Assembly: GCF_009193265.1 (NCBI RefSeq)
Contig: NZ_VZZZ01000004.1
Location: forward strand, 62,001-126,000
Reading direction: 5' to 3'
From: Marinobacter changyiensis
GTDB taxonomy: Bacteria; Pseudomonadota; Gammaproteobacteria; Pseudomonadales; Oleiphilaceae
Length of the DNA: 64,000 nucleotides
Shown here: positions 9,637 through 18,932 of the stretch, in pieces
How the letters are laid out: every line of letters begins with the position of its first letter
Numbering within the stretch: the first letter of the stretch is position 1
The notes under the pieces: generated by a model
Databases searched by the model: none
What the model was told of the DNA's origin: nothing
The model's input: the letters and a program-made list of their open reading frames with translations, nothing else
Translations under genes and position numbers: made by a program

Positions 9637-12488
9637 CACATGGCCTCGATGGATTTCCGCTGGTCGCCAAGACGCCTGAGGCCGCCCTCGGCATCCCGGA
9701 GTTTTTCCTGCTCTTTCTCAACCACCTCGGCCGGCGCTTTGGCGGTGAATTTTTCATTATTGAGCTTGCCTTGCAGCCGGGTCATTTCTTTATTCAGCCG
9801 GTCCAGTTCCTTGTCGAGACGGGCCAACTCGGCTTGCTTGTCGATCAGCCCGGCCATGGGAACCAGCACCTCGGTGTCGCCCACCAATTGGGTGGCCGAC
9901 ATGGGGGCGTCGCCCTCTGTCAGCCAGTCAAGGCTGTCCAGTTTTGCCAGGGAACTCAGGAACTGGCGGTTCTCTGTCATCCGACGCTGGTCGTCCCGGT
10001 TCTGTCCGCGCAGCAGAACCGGGATTCTCCTGGCCGGAGAGATGTTCATCTCGCCGCGGATATTTCGCACCGCTACAATGACCCCTTTTACCCACTCAAT
10101 ATCGGCGCTGGCGCTGGGGTCCTGGCGACTCGCGTCTGGCGCGGGGAAAGGCTGGAGCATGATGCTGTCGCCCTGCTTGCCTGCTAACGGTGCAATACGC
10201 TGCCAGATCTCTTCCGTAATGAACGGCATCATCGGGTGAGCCAGCCGCAGCACGGCTTCAAGCACGCGGACCAGCGTGCGACGGGTGCCGCGCTTGGCCT
10301 CGTCGCTGGCGTTTTCATCGCTCAAAGAGGGCTTGGAGAGCTCCAGATACCAGTCGCAGTATTCATTCCAGATAAACTCGTACAGTGCGTAAGCGGCCAG
10401 ATCAAACCGGTACTGGTCGAGATGACGGATGACATCCTGTTCGCACTGCTGCAATTCGCTGATGATCCAGCGATCCGCCAACGATAAATCCACCGGCTCG
10501 TTGTTGACGCCGCAGTCTTCACCTTCGGTGTTCATCAGTACATAGCGGGCGGCGTTCCACAGCTTGTTGCAGAAGTTACGGTAGCCTTCCAGACGGTTCA
10601 TGTCCCAGTTGATGTCACGGCCGGTAGTGGCCATGGCAGCGAGGGTAAAGCGCAGCGCGTCAGTGCCGTGAGCGGCAATGCCTTCGGGAAACTCTTTGCT
10701 GGTGCGTTTGCTGATTTTTTCGGCCAGCCTCGGCTGCATCAGGTTGCCGGTGCGTTTCTCAAGCAAGTCATCCAGGCCGATGCCGTCAATCATGTCCAGC
10801 GGGTCGATGACGTTGCCCTTGGACTTGGACATCTTATCGCCTTGCTCATCCCGGATCAGCCCGGTGACATAGACGGTCTTGAAGGGAACCTGCGGGCTGC
10901 CGTCTTCGTTCTTCATGAAGTGCATGGTCATCATGATCATGCGGGCGACCCAGAAGAAGATAATATCAAAGCCGGTGACCAGCACATCGGTAGGGTGGAA
11001 GGTTTTCAGACGCTCGGTAATTTCCGGCCAGCCCAGGGTGCCGAAGGTCCACAGGGCGGAGCTGAACCAGGTGTCGAGTACGTCGTCGTCCTGCTTCAGG
11101 GCCAGGTCGCTGGTCAGGCTGTATTTTTCCCGAACTTCCTCTTCGCTGCGTCCGACGTAGATATTGCCGTCGACATCGTACCAGGCCGGGATACGGTGGC
11201 CCCACCAGAGCTGGCGGGAAATGCACCAGTCCTGAATGTCCCGCATCCACGAGAAATACATATTCTCGTACTGCTTTGGCACAAACTGGATGCGGCCATC
11301 CTCGACCGCTTCAATGGCGGGTTTGGCAAGCGTCTTGGCGTCGGCGAACCACTGGTCTGTCAGCATCGGCTCGATGATCAGGCCGGAGCGATCCCCCCTG
11401 GGCACGCTCAGCACGTGGTCTTCCACCTGGTGCACCAGACCTTCCGCCGCCATGGCGGCGACGATCTGCTTGCGGGCTTCTTCCCGGGTCAGGCCAGCGT
11501 AGGCTGCCGGCAAGCTGCCGTCGACCTCGGTGTTTTCAGTGCCGTCAGCGTTGAATACTTCGGCCACGTCGCGGACACAGGCATCCTGGGTCAGCACGTT
11601 GATCATGGTGAGGTTGTTGCGTTTGCCCACGGCGTAGTCATTGAAATCATGGGCGGGGGTAATCTTGACGCAACCGCTGCCTTTTTCGGGATCCGCGTGC
11701 GGGTCCGCGATAATAGGGATTTCGCGATTCACCAGCGGTAACCGCACAGTCTTGCCAACCAGGTGCTGATAGCGCTCATCGTCCGGATGCACGGCTATGG
11801 CGGTATCGCCCAGCATGGTTTCCGGGCGGGTGGTGGCGACGATGAGATAATCCTTGCCATCGTTGGTTTTGGCGCCGCCCGCCAAGGGGTATCGCAGGTG
11901 CCAGAAGTGGCCCTTCTCTTCCTTGTTTTCTACCTCAAGGTCGGAGATGGCGGTGTGGAGCTTAGGGTCCCAGTTCACCAGGCGCTTGCCGCGGTAGACC
12001 AGACCTTCATCAAACAGCCGGATGAACACTTCCTGCACGGCTTTATAGAAACCGTCATCCATGGTGAAGCGCTCGTGGTCCCAGTCCACCGAGTTGCCTA
12101 ACCGGCGGATCTGACCGGTAATGGTCCCGCCCGACTGCTCCTTCCACTGCCAGATACGCTTGATAAACTCGTCCCGACCAAGATCGTGACGGGTCTTGTT
12201 CTCTTCCACCGCAAGTTTGCGCTCGACCACCATCTGGGTAGCAATACCGGCATGGTCGGTACCGACCTGCCACAGGGTATTACGGCCCTGCATGCGCTTG
12301 AAACGGGTGAGGGTGTCCATGATGGTGTGCTGGAACGCATGGCCCATGTGCAGGCTACCGGTAACGTTCGGCGGCGGAATGGCGATGCTGAAGGATTCGC
12401 CTTCGCCGGACGGGCGGAAGTAGCCTTTCTTTTCCCAGTTTTCGTACCACTGGCGCTCAATGTTTTCTGGCTGGTAGGTTTTTTCCAT
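9636..12488 (-). CDS. valS: Valyl-tRNA synthetase
   Basis: Class I aminoacyl-tRNA synthetase that charges tRNA-Val, with an editing domain against threonine. The 950-residue length is typical. The HIGH-type motif is HMGH at residues 47-50 in [14 protein letters not shown], the KMSKS motif is in [14 protein letters not shown], and the C-terminal 70 residues form the Val-type coiled coil ([15 protein letters not shown]). It lies downstream of rnz on the same strand; the stop overlaps the start of the following reductase gene. Confidence 0.98.
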   Translation of the reverse strand: MEKTYQPENIERQWYENWEKKGYFRPSGEGESFSIAIPPPNVTGSLHMGHAFQHTIMDTLTRFKRMQGRNTLWQVGTDHAGIATQMVVERKLAVEENKTRHDLGRDEFIKRIWQWKEQSGGTITGQIRRLGNSVDWDHERFTMDDGFYKAVQEVFIRLFDEGLVYRGKRLVNWDPKLHTAISDLEVENKEEKGHFWHLRYPLAGGAKTNDGKDYLIVATTRPETMLGDTAIAVHPDDERYQHLVGKTVRLPLVNREIPIIADPHADPEKGSGCVKITPAHDFNDYAVGKRNNLTMINVLTQDACVRDVAEVFNADGTENTEVDGSLPAAYAGLTREEARKQIVAAMAAEGLVHQVEDHVLSVPRGDRSGLIIEPMLTDQWFADAKTLAKPAIEAVEDGRIQFVPKQYENMYFSWMRDIQDWCISRQLWWGHRIPAWYDVDGNIYVGRSEEEVREKYSLTSDLALKQDDDVLDTWFSSALWTFGTLGWPEITERLKTFHPTDVLVTGFDIIFFWVARMIMMTMHFMKNEDGSPQVPFKTVYVTGLIRDEQGDKMSKSKGNVIDPLDMIDGIGLDDLLEKRTGNLMQPRLAEKISKRTSKEFPEGIAAHGTDALRFTLAAMATTGRDINWDMNRLEGYRNFCNKLWNAARYVLMNTEGEDCGVNNEPVDLSLADRWIISELQQCEQDVIRHLDQYRFDLAAYALYEFIWNEYCDWYLELSKPSLSDENASDEAKRGTRRTLVRVLEAVLRLAHPMMPFITEEIWQRIAPLAGKQGDSIMLQPFPAPDASRQDPSASADIEWVKGVIVAVRNIRGEMNISPARRIPVLLRGQNRDDQRRMTENRQFLSSLAKLDSLDWLTEGDAPMSATQLVGDTEVLVPMAGLIDKQAELARLDKELDRLNKEMTRLQGKLNNEKFTAKAPAEVVEKEQEKLRDAEGGLRRLGDQRKSIEAM

Positions 12489-12589
12489 GGGGTTTCTGCT
12501 GGTAGCCGGTTGTGTTGTTTACAGGGGTAATTTGAGACCGGCAATTATACATGGTCGTCACGGTTGCAGCGAACCAGGGCGAGAGTGAT

Positions 12590-13555
12590 TCAGGTGATGA
12601 CCTCCAACGTCATATCCCGATTCAACCGGTAGTCCGCAAAGTCCCGGGCCAGGAAGAGGTTGCCGCGATAGAATGCGCTGGCTTCGACTGCGATGTCGTC
12701 GATCAGTGGGGCGGTGTCGTGGCTGAACTGGTATCGGGAGCTGAAGTGGGTGAGCACCAGGTTGGGCAGGCCCACAGCTTCGGCGAAGCTGGCAACCTGA
12801 GCGGCGGAGCTGTGTTGGGGCGCGGGGCCAACGCGCTCGGAGACCTCCCGGGTATAGGTGGCTTCGTGAATGAGTACCTGGGCCTCCTGGCATACCGTGC
12901 TAAGTAACTCAGGCGTGTCGTTATCGCCTGCCACCACAATACGCCGTGGTCGTCGGGGGGCAGTGACGTAGTCGTCGCTGCAAAGCATTTTGCCATTTTC
13001 GAGTTTTACATCCTGACCCCGTTGCAACTGGCCCCAAACCGGCCCGGGTTCGATGGCATCGGCCCGAAGTTTGTCGGTCAGCAGTTGGCGGTCAAGATTG
13101 CGCTCGGTGAAGATGAACGCGCGGCAGGGCACCCGGTGGGAGAGGGCGGCGGTGGTAACCTCGAAGGCGTGGTCTTGCCACTGGAAACCCTCTGCTTCTG
13201 AGTCAATAAACTGCAGCTCAAAACCCAGGTTGGAATCGGTTTGTTCCATAGCGGTTTCAATGAATGGGCGAAGTCTTGTGGGCGCAATGATGGGCAGTGG
13301 TTCTGTCCGTCCGGCCATTGAGGCACTGGCCAGCAGACCTGGTAGTCCGAAGCTGTGGTCGCCGTGCACGTGGGTGATAAAGATTGCCTGCAGTTGAATC
13401 AAAGAATAGCGGGTATGCAATATCTGATGCTGGGTGCCCTCTCCACAGTCAATCAGATACCAGCTTTTTGGGCCGCCATGTCGAAGTGCAAGCGCGGTCA
13501 CATTACGGGCCTTGGTCGGTGTGCCGGCAGAGGTGCCCATAAAGGTGAATTCCAT
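12590..13555 (-). CDS. rnz: Ribonuclease Z (tRNA 3' endonuclease)
   Basis: Metallo-beta-lactamase-fold nuclease that trims tRNA 3' ends. It is 321 residues long, the size of the short form. The zinc motif HxHxDH is at residues 62-67 (THVHGDHSFG), with further ligands in GDNDT, HEATY and LTHFSSRY. The N-terminal FMGTSAGTPTKARN is characteristic of RNase Z. It sits between holC and valS on the same strand, breaking the common pepA-holC-valS order. Confidence 0.95.
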   Translation of the reverse strand: MEFTFMGTSAGTPTKARNVTALALRHGGPKSWYLIDCGEGTQHQILHTRYSLIQLQAIFITHVHGDHSFGLPGLLASASMAGRTEPLPIIAPTRLRPFIETAMEQTDSNLGFELQFIDSEAEGFQWQDHAFEVTTAALSHRVPCRAFIFTERNLDRQLLTDKLRADAIEPGPVWGQLQRGQDVKLENGKMLCSDDYVTAPRRPRRIVVAGDNDTPELLSTVCQEAQVLIHEATYTREVSERVGPAPQHSSAAQVASFAEAVGLPNLVLTHFSSRYQFSHDTAPLIDDIAVEASAFYRGNLFLARDFADYRLNRDMTLEVIT

Positions 13556-13661
13556 GATGTGCCTTGGTCAGCAAATTGGGAATGTGGTTCAAAGATAGCA
13601 AAAAATATCGATGAGGTTATCGAACCGGTTTATTGGTGCAGATCCAGCTCAAGGAGACGGG

Positions 13662-14147
13662 TTACAGGGTTTTTCTCTGATCATGGACTTTTGGTTCGAT
13701 ACCCAATGCCCTTAATTGCTTGAAGTGTGATCGGGCTTGATCAAGAGTGACCGCGTCATTGTGGGCTACCAGTGCCAGGCGCTTGAACTGATCAGCCTCA
13801 GCCGGCAGCGTAGCTGACAGGATGATCACCGTGTCCCATTCGGTGGCGACGGGCGAGCCTACCAGAATGCCCACAGACTCCGGACACGGGGGCCCGTTCC
13901 CGGACACGATGCTATGGGGAATAAACCCCTCGGGGCTTGTGTTCCAGAGGAGATCGTCCAGTTCGCGAGCATGGTTCTCGCTATCGCAGACAATGCATAC
14001 ACGATCACCTTGCTGCCACGCCTTATCAACAAGTTTGACTGCGTGGAGGTTACGGGCAGCAGGGGCAGTTTGAGCCAGGATGTGGAACCAGTAAGACTGA
14101 TTCCGCGCATCCTTCGCTTTATTGTGGTCGGTGTTACTTGCCGGCAT
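13662..14147 (-). CDS. holC: DNA polymerase III subunit chi
   Basis: Chi of the clamp-loader complex, which links the polymerase III holoenzyme to single-strand binding protein. It is 161 residues long. The family pattern is visible: VDKAWQQGDRVCIVCDSENHARELDDLLW, where the middle strand precedes the conserved LW, then FIPHSI. The first 14 bases overlap the end of pepA, the usual pepA-holC coupling. Confidence 0.92.
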   Translation of the reverse strand: MPASNTDHNKAKDARNQSYWFHILAQTAPAARNLHAVKLVDKAWQQGDRVCIVCDSENHARELDDLLWNTSPEGFIPHSIVSGNGPPCPESVGILVGSPVATEWDTVIILSATLPAEADQFKRLALVAHNDAVTLDQARSHFKQLRALGIEPKVHDQRKTL

Positions 14148-15627
14148 GGGACATCAGGTAGTCTACGAGCAGCGGTACTGGCCGGCCGGTTGAGCCTTTG
14201 GCTTTGCCGGAGTTCCAGGCGGTGCCGGCGATATCCAGGTGAGCCCAGCGGTAATCCTTGGCAAAGCGAGACAGAAAGCAGGCTGCGGTGATGGACCCTG
14301 CTGCCCGGCCCCCGATGTTCTGCATGTCTGCAAAATTACTGTCGAGCAGGTTCTGGTAATCATCCCAGAGCGGCATGGGCCAGGCGCGGTCACCTGCACG
14401 CTCGCCGGCTGCCAGCAGTTCCTCCGACAGGCCTTCGTCATTGCTGAATACAGCGCTGGCATGATGCCCCAGGGCAATAACACAGGCGCCCGTCAAGGTT
14501 GCCAGGTCCACCACGGAAGCCGGGTCAAAGCGCTTGACATAGGTCAGGGCATCACAGAGTACCAAACGGCCTTCGGCATCCGTGTTGAGAATTTCGACGG
14601 TCAGGCCGGACATCGTGGTGACGATATCGCCCGGGCGCGAAGCACCGCCATCCGGCATGTTTTCCGCAGCGGCGATGACGGCGACCACGTTGATCCTGGG
14701 CTTAACCTCAGCAATGACCTGCATCGCCCCAAGCACGCTCGCAGACCCGCCCATGTCGTATTTCATCTCGTCCATGCCTTCACCCGGTTTCAGGCTGATG
14801 CCGCCGGTGTCAAAGGTGATGCCTTTGCCAACCAGCACATGGGGTTTGTCCTTGGACTTACCGCCACGGTATTCCATGATGATGAAACGCGGTGGCTCGG
14901 TGCTGCCTTTACCGACTGCCAGAATGGTGTTCATGCCCAGTTTTTCCATCTGCTTTTCATCGAGCACCTCGGTCTTGATGACCTCATGCTCCTTTGCCAG
15001 CTTCTTCGCCTGCTCAGCCAGCCATACCGGGTGGCAGATATTGGGTGGAGTGTTGCCCAGATCCTTGGTGAAGTTCATGCCGCGGCCGGTTGCAAGCCCG
15101 AGATTAAAGGCATCTTTAAGGCCTTTGCCGGCAGCGGAGGCTGTTACCGTGACCTTGTTGAGCTTGCTGTTTGCCGGCTTCTCGCTCTTATAGCTGTTAA
15201 AGCTGTAGAGCTGATCTTCCAGGGTGCGGCCGATAAGACTGAGTTTTGCCGCTTCAGAGCTGGCCCTGTCATCGCCGGTTACCGGGCTGTCATGCAGGGC
15301 AAACAGTGCATGCCTGGATACTCCATCTTTCAGTTGGCCGACCGCAGCGATCAGGGCTTTGCGAAACAGGGCAGGTGTGCGGTTTTTGTCTGCACCGGTA
15401 CCCACTACTAACAGTCGATCCCAGGCCTGGCCCGGTGTCGGAATCATCAAGGTAGTCGCATTCTTGCCCGAGAGGTCACCGCTTTTTTGCAGCTTCTTGA
15501 TCAAACCGCCCAGCGCCTCGTCTGCCAGCCGGGTGGATTCCGGCAAATCGCCCTTCTCCGGCAATGCGACTACAAGACAGTCCGCTTTCTCGGTGGATAG
15601 AGGTTTGTTGCTGAGGGTAATGTTCAT
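14134..15627 (-). CDS. pepA: Cytosolic leucyl aminopeptidase (M17)
   Basis: Two-metal aminopeptidase that removes N-terminal leucine and similar residues; in some bacteria PepA also binds DNA. The 497-residue length is standard. The M17 signature NTDAEGRLVL is present. So are the metal and catalytic stretches VGKGITFDTGGISLKP and KYDMGGSASVLGAM. The ATG at 15627 has GGAG eight bases upstream. It is the first gene of a minus-strand run with holC, rnz, valS and the reductase, and is divergent from lptF. Confidence 0.97.
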   Translation of the reverse strand: MNITLSNKPLSTEKADCLVVALPEKGDLPESTRLADEALGGLIKKLQKSGDLSGKNATTLMIPTPGQAWDRLLVVGTGADKNRTPALFRKALIAAVGQLKDGVSRHALFALHDSPVTGDDRASSEAAKLSLIGRTLEDQLYSFNSYKSEKPANSKLNKVTVTASAAGKGLKDAFNLGLATGRGMNFTKDLGNTPPNICHPVWLAEQAKKLAKEHEVIKTEVLDEKQMEKLGMNTILAVGKGSTEPPRFIIMEYRGGKSKDKPHVLVGKGITFDTGGISLKPGEGMDEMKYDMGGSASVLGAMQVIAEVKPRINVVAVIAAAENMPDGGASRPGDIVTTMSGLTVEILNTDAEGRLVLCDALTYVKRFDPASVVDLATLTGACVIALGHHASAVFSNDEGLSEELLAAGERAGDRAWPMPLWDDYQNLLDSNFADMQNIGGRAAGSITAACFLSRFAKDYRWAHLDIAGTAWNSGKAKGSTGRPVPLLVDYLMSHAGK

Positions 15628-15876
15628 AAAGTCTCCGGACGGTTAGTAACAAAAGTAAGCCAGGATGTCTCGGGCTGGTACTTGAAAGCTGACGATAATG
15701 CTTTGATTTACGCTCTATCTTAGGGTGAAGGCTCACTATATCAAGCGCCTGATGTGTCAGAGCGGGGGTGGGCGCTGTCATTCGTGATGCAGGTTCCATA
15801 GAATAGCCATCACGCAGCCGGGCTGTCACTGAACGTCCGCCGTTTTATTCATCGTGTTTTTCAGGCCGAGATCGCT

Positions 15877-16986
15877 TTGAGCATCATTTTCCGCTATCTG
15901 ACCCGACAAGTGATGATCAGCATGCTGGCGGTGTCTGGCGTGCTGCTGATGGTCTTCATGAGTGGCCGGTTCATAAAATATCTGGCGGACGCCGCCGCCG
16001 GAGAACTGGCCGGCGATGTACTGTTTCAGATCATGGCCTATCGTTTTCCGGGTTTTCTGGAATTGATTCTCCCCCTGGGATTTTTCATTGGCATCCTGCT
16101 CGCATACGGTCGCATGTACCTGGAGAGCGAGATGACCGTACTGTCGGCCTGTGGTTTCAGTGAGCGGCAGTTACTTACACAGACTCTGGTTGGCAGTCTC
16201 CTCGTTATGCTGGTCGTGGGCGCATTGAGTCTCTACATCTCGCCCTGGGGAATGAAACAGGTAGAGGCCATCTTCAATGAACAGCGCAAAGCCACCGAGT
16301 TTGAATTGCTTGCGCCGGGCCGTTTCCAGAGTCTGGCGTCCGGCGGGCGGGTCACTTATACCGAATCACTGAGTGATGATAAGCGGGAATTGAGGGGGGT
16401 GTTCATTGCCGAATTTTCCGATGGGGGCGAGAGTCTGACGCTGGTCTCTGCCAACACCGGTTCCCAGTTTATTGACGAAAACACCGGCAGCCGGTTCCTG
16501 GTTCTTGAAGAGGGTAATCAGTTTCAGGGGGTACCCGGTCAGCTTGATTTCGCCGTCACTGAATTTGAAGCCTACGGACTGCGCATTGAGGGCTCAAGCG
16601 GAAATGACAAAACGCTGGAGGAGGCACTCACCACGCGGGAGCTGATGGCATCCAGTGATCCGGCGGCGAGGGCGTTGCTGCACTGGCGGTTCTCGCTGCC
16701 TTTGATTGTCCCCATCGTCACATTGCTCGCGGTAAGGCTCAGCCGCGTGAACCCCCGCCAGGGTCGGTTTTTTCATCTGCTACCCGCCATGCTCTTGTAC
16801 ATTCTTTACCTTGGTTTGCTGATTGTTGCCAGGGATGCACTCGAAAATGGCAAGGTGCCGGAATGGTTGGGTATGCTCTGGGTCCATGGGCTGTTCCTGG
16901 CGTTAGGCCTTTGGCTCCATCTCGGTCCCGCCTGGCTGCGTAAGCGCCGACTTCAGAAGGAGGGTAGGCCCGGTGCAAAAGCTTGA
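15877..16986 (+). CDS. lptF: LPS export ABC transporter permease LptF
   Basis: Inner-membrane permease of the LptB2FG transporter, which extracts lipopolysaccharide for delivery to the outer membrane. It is 369 residues long. It opens with IIFRYLTRQVMISMLAV, the usual LptF start, has three membrane segments at each end, and a periplasmic beta-rich domain between about 135 and 260. The start is a TTG at 15877 giving (M)SIIFRYL; no ATG fits the family N-terminus. It overlaps lptG by 14 bases and is divergent from pepA, a standard arrangement. Confidence 0.95.
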   Translation: MSIIFRYLTRQVMISMLAVSGVLLMVFMSGRFIKYLADAAAGELAGDVLFQIMAYRFPGFLELILPLGFFIGILLAYGRMYLESEMTVLSACGFSERQLLTQTLVGSLLVMLVVGALSLYISPWGMKQVEAIFNEQRKATEFELLAPGRFQSLASGGRVTYTESLSDDKRELRGVFIAEFSDGGESLTLVSANTGSQFIDENTGSRFLVLEEGNQFQGVPGQLDFAVTEFEAYGLRIEGSSGNDKTLEEALTTRELMASSDPAARALLHWRFSLPLIVPIVTLLAVRLSRVNPRQGRFFHLLPAMLLYILYLGLLIVARDALENGKVPEWLGMLWVHGLFLALGLWLHLGPAWLRKRRLQKEGRPGAKA

Positions 16987-18034
16987 CCGTTACGTTATGC
17001 GTACTGTCGGTGGCGCTATGTTCCTGGTGATGGTGGTTGTGCTGTCGCTGGACCTTATTTTCGGTTTTATTGCCGAGCTGGATGCCACCCGCAATGACTA
17101 CCAGATGGTTCAGGCGCTGGGCTATGTATTCATGACGGTGCCCCGGCGCATCTACGACTACCTTCCGCTTGGCGCGTTCATGGGCTGTCTCGTAGGGCTC
17201 GGTGCGATGGCGAGTTCATCGGAACTGACGGTGATTCGCGCAGCCGGTGTGTCCATTCGGCGTATCGTCTGGTCTGCCATGAAACCCACTCTGGTTATTG
17301 TAATTGTTGGTTTGCTGATCGGTGAATACGTGGCGCCGCCGTTTGAACGGATGGCCCAAAGCCAGAAGGCTATGGCCCAGGGGGCGGGGCAGAACATTGC
17401 GTCGGCATCCGGCGTCTGGCACCGGGAAAAAGACACGTTTATCCACCTGAATGCGGTTCAGACGAGCGGGACACTTTTTGGGGTGTCATTGTTCGAGTTT
17501 ACGGATGAACGCTGGATGGCAACGGCAACATTTGCCAAGCGAGCCGTGTTTCAGGGGGACCACTGGATTCTGGAGGATGTCACCACCACAAAACTGTCGA
17601 AGCAGGAAACCTCCCAGGAAAGTAATCAACGATTACGCTGGGACTCCGGCCTCACGCCCCAGGTTTTGAGTGTGTTGATCGTCAAGCCCGAGAACCTCTC
17701 AATGACTGGCCTTTACACCTATGCCACGTACCTTGATGAGCAGGGGCTCAGCGCAGCGTCGTACTGGTTGGCATTCTGGAAAAAGGTTCTGATGCCGCTG
17801 GGTACAGGGGTTATGGTGCTGGTGGCAATCTCGTTTATTTTCGGGCCACTGCGTTCAGTGACAATGGGGTTCCGGGTGTTTACCGGGTTGATCGTCGGAC
17901 TGCTGTTCAAATACATGCAGGATTTACTCGGCCCGATGAGTCTGGTATTCGGGTTCAACCCGGTACTGGCGATCCTGGTACCGATTGCGATTAACGCGGT
18001 CGTCGGGATCGTGCTTATGCGCCGGGCCGGGTAA
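16973..18034 (+). CDS. lptG: LPS export ABC transporter permease LptG
   Basis: Partner permease of LptF. It is 353 residues with an N-terminal LDRYVMRTVGG, membrane segments near 12-35, 58-80 and 100-120 and three more after 265, and a periplasmic domain between. The start is a GTG at 16973, nine bases after a perfect AGGAGG located inside the end of lptF, which supports this start and translational coupling. Confidence 0.95.
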   Translation: MQKLDRYVMRTVGGAMFLVMVVVLSLDLIFGFIAELDATRNDYQMVQALGYVFMTVPRRIYDYLPLGAFMGCLVGLGAMASSSELTVIRAAGVSIRRIVWSAMKPTLVIVIVGLLIGEYVAPPFERMAQSQKAMAQGAGQNIASASGVWHREKDTFIHLNAVQTSGTLFGVSLFEFTDERWMATATFAKRAVFQGDHWILEDVTTTKLSKQETSQESNQRLRWDSGLTPQVLSVLIVKPENLSMTGLYTYATYLDEQGLSAASYWLAFWKKVLMPLGTGVMVLVAISFIFGPLRSVTMGFRVFTGLIVGLLFKYMQDLLGPMSLVFGFNPVLAILVPIAINAVVGIVLMRRAG

Positions 18035-18056
18035 TTCTCCTGCCTTGGAGCAAAGC

Positions 18057-18554
18057 TCAGGATTTTTGTTTCTCGGGCGGCGCAACATAGACGACCCGGC
18101 TCTCCGAGAACTTGTCGGTCCAGGTCATTTTGTCCTTGTTCCAGATCATCCAGAAATACCCTAGCCCCAATGCAATCCAGCTTGCCCACCCCATCATGAA
18201 CCGCAGCAATGCCTGAACCCAGCTGATGGATACCCCGTTACTGTTCTCCACCCGGATTCTCCAAACCTGCATGCCGAGGGTTTGACCGGTGCGGGTCCAG
18301 AAATAGCCAAAAAATAAATACAGGATAATAAACAGCAGGGAAGACAGCAGGGGATCTGTGTTGAGTTTTCCAGCTTCTGCCAAATCCATGTAGCGGTCAA
18401 ATCCCACCACCCATGCTGCGAGCATTGTGTAGCCCCAGGTTACGACAATCAGCACCGCAATACAGATCAGGCCGTCGTAAAGCATCGCCAGCAGACGTTT
18501 GATGAGGGATGCGGGAGGAAGGACTTCATTACCTTCGTGAAAACGGCGTGGCAT
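18057..18554 (-). CDS. RDD family membrane protein
   Basis: A 165-residue membrane protein with the RDD domain, named for conserved Arg and Asp residues near the first membrane segment (here LIKRLLAMLYDGLICIAVL). Other conserved parts are the FWTRTGQTLGMQVWRIRV stretch and VQALLRFMMGW. Function is not established; transport roles have been proposed for relatives. I start it at the ATG at 18554, six bases after GGAG; the longer open frame upstream lacks family similarity. It is convergent with lptG, a neighbourhood often seen in pseudomonads. Confidence 0.88.
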   Translation of the reverse strand: MPRRFHEGNEVLPPASLIKRLLAMLYDGLICIAVLIVVTWGYTMLAAWVVGFDRYMDLAEAGKLNTDPLLSSLLFIILYLFFGYFWTRTGQTLGMQVWRIRVENSNGVSISWVQALLRFMMGWASWIALGLGYFWMIWNKDKMTWTDKFSESRVVYVAPPEKQKS

Positions 18555-18932
18555 ATTAACTCCAGACTGGCGGAAGACGGCCCGGACGTCCCCGGGATAG
18601 TAAACAGGCAATGAAACCGGCGCCGAGTATAGCGTATTCGTGCTAAAGTTTGCGTGCCCGGGACCGATGACCAGAGCTGTCCCTGGCATTTTTCAGGGCC
18701 CTGGCGAACATCTGGGGCTTGTCATGGTTTCACCTCTAGATCCCACGTCACCCGTCATTTGCTTACTTTATTAACACCATTGACGCCCCCGCCCACCTTT
18801 CTCATTTTTCCTCTCCGGCGCCTATGCTAGAGTAGCGGCCTTGTGGGGCTTGGTGGGGATATTCAGAATGTCCAGCCGAACCCGCTATCGGATTTCTCAT
18901 TGAAAGACTGGTCGATAAATCAGGGCAGGGTT
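18555..18932. other. Divergent intergenic region RDD gene / alaS
   Basis: There is no convincing gene in these 378 bases. A -10-like TATGCT lies at about 18822, with no clear -35. The longer in-frame extension of alaS from 18843 has no AlaRS similarity and is treated as leader. I see no riboswitch-like fold. Confidence 0.4.

Noticed and set aside
10668..11741. Long plus-strand open frame of 357 codons
   Set aside because: Lies wholly antisense to valS, has no recognisable domain and no ribosome site; a shadow of high-GC coding sequence.
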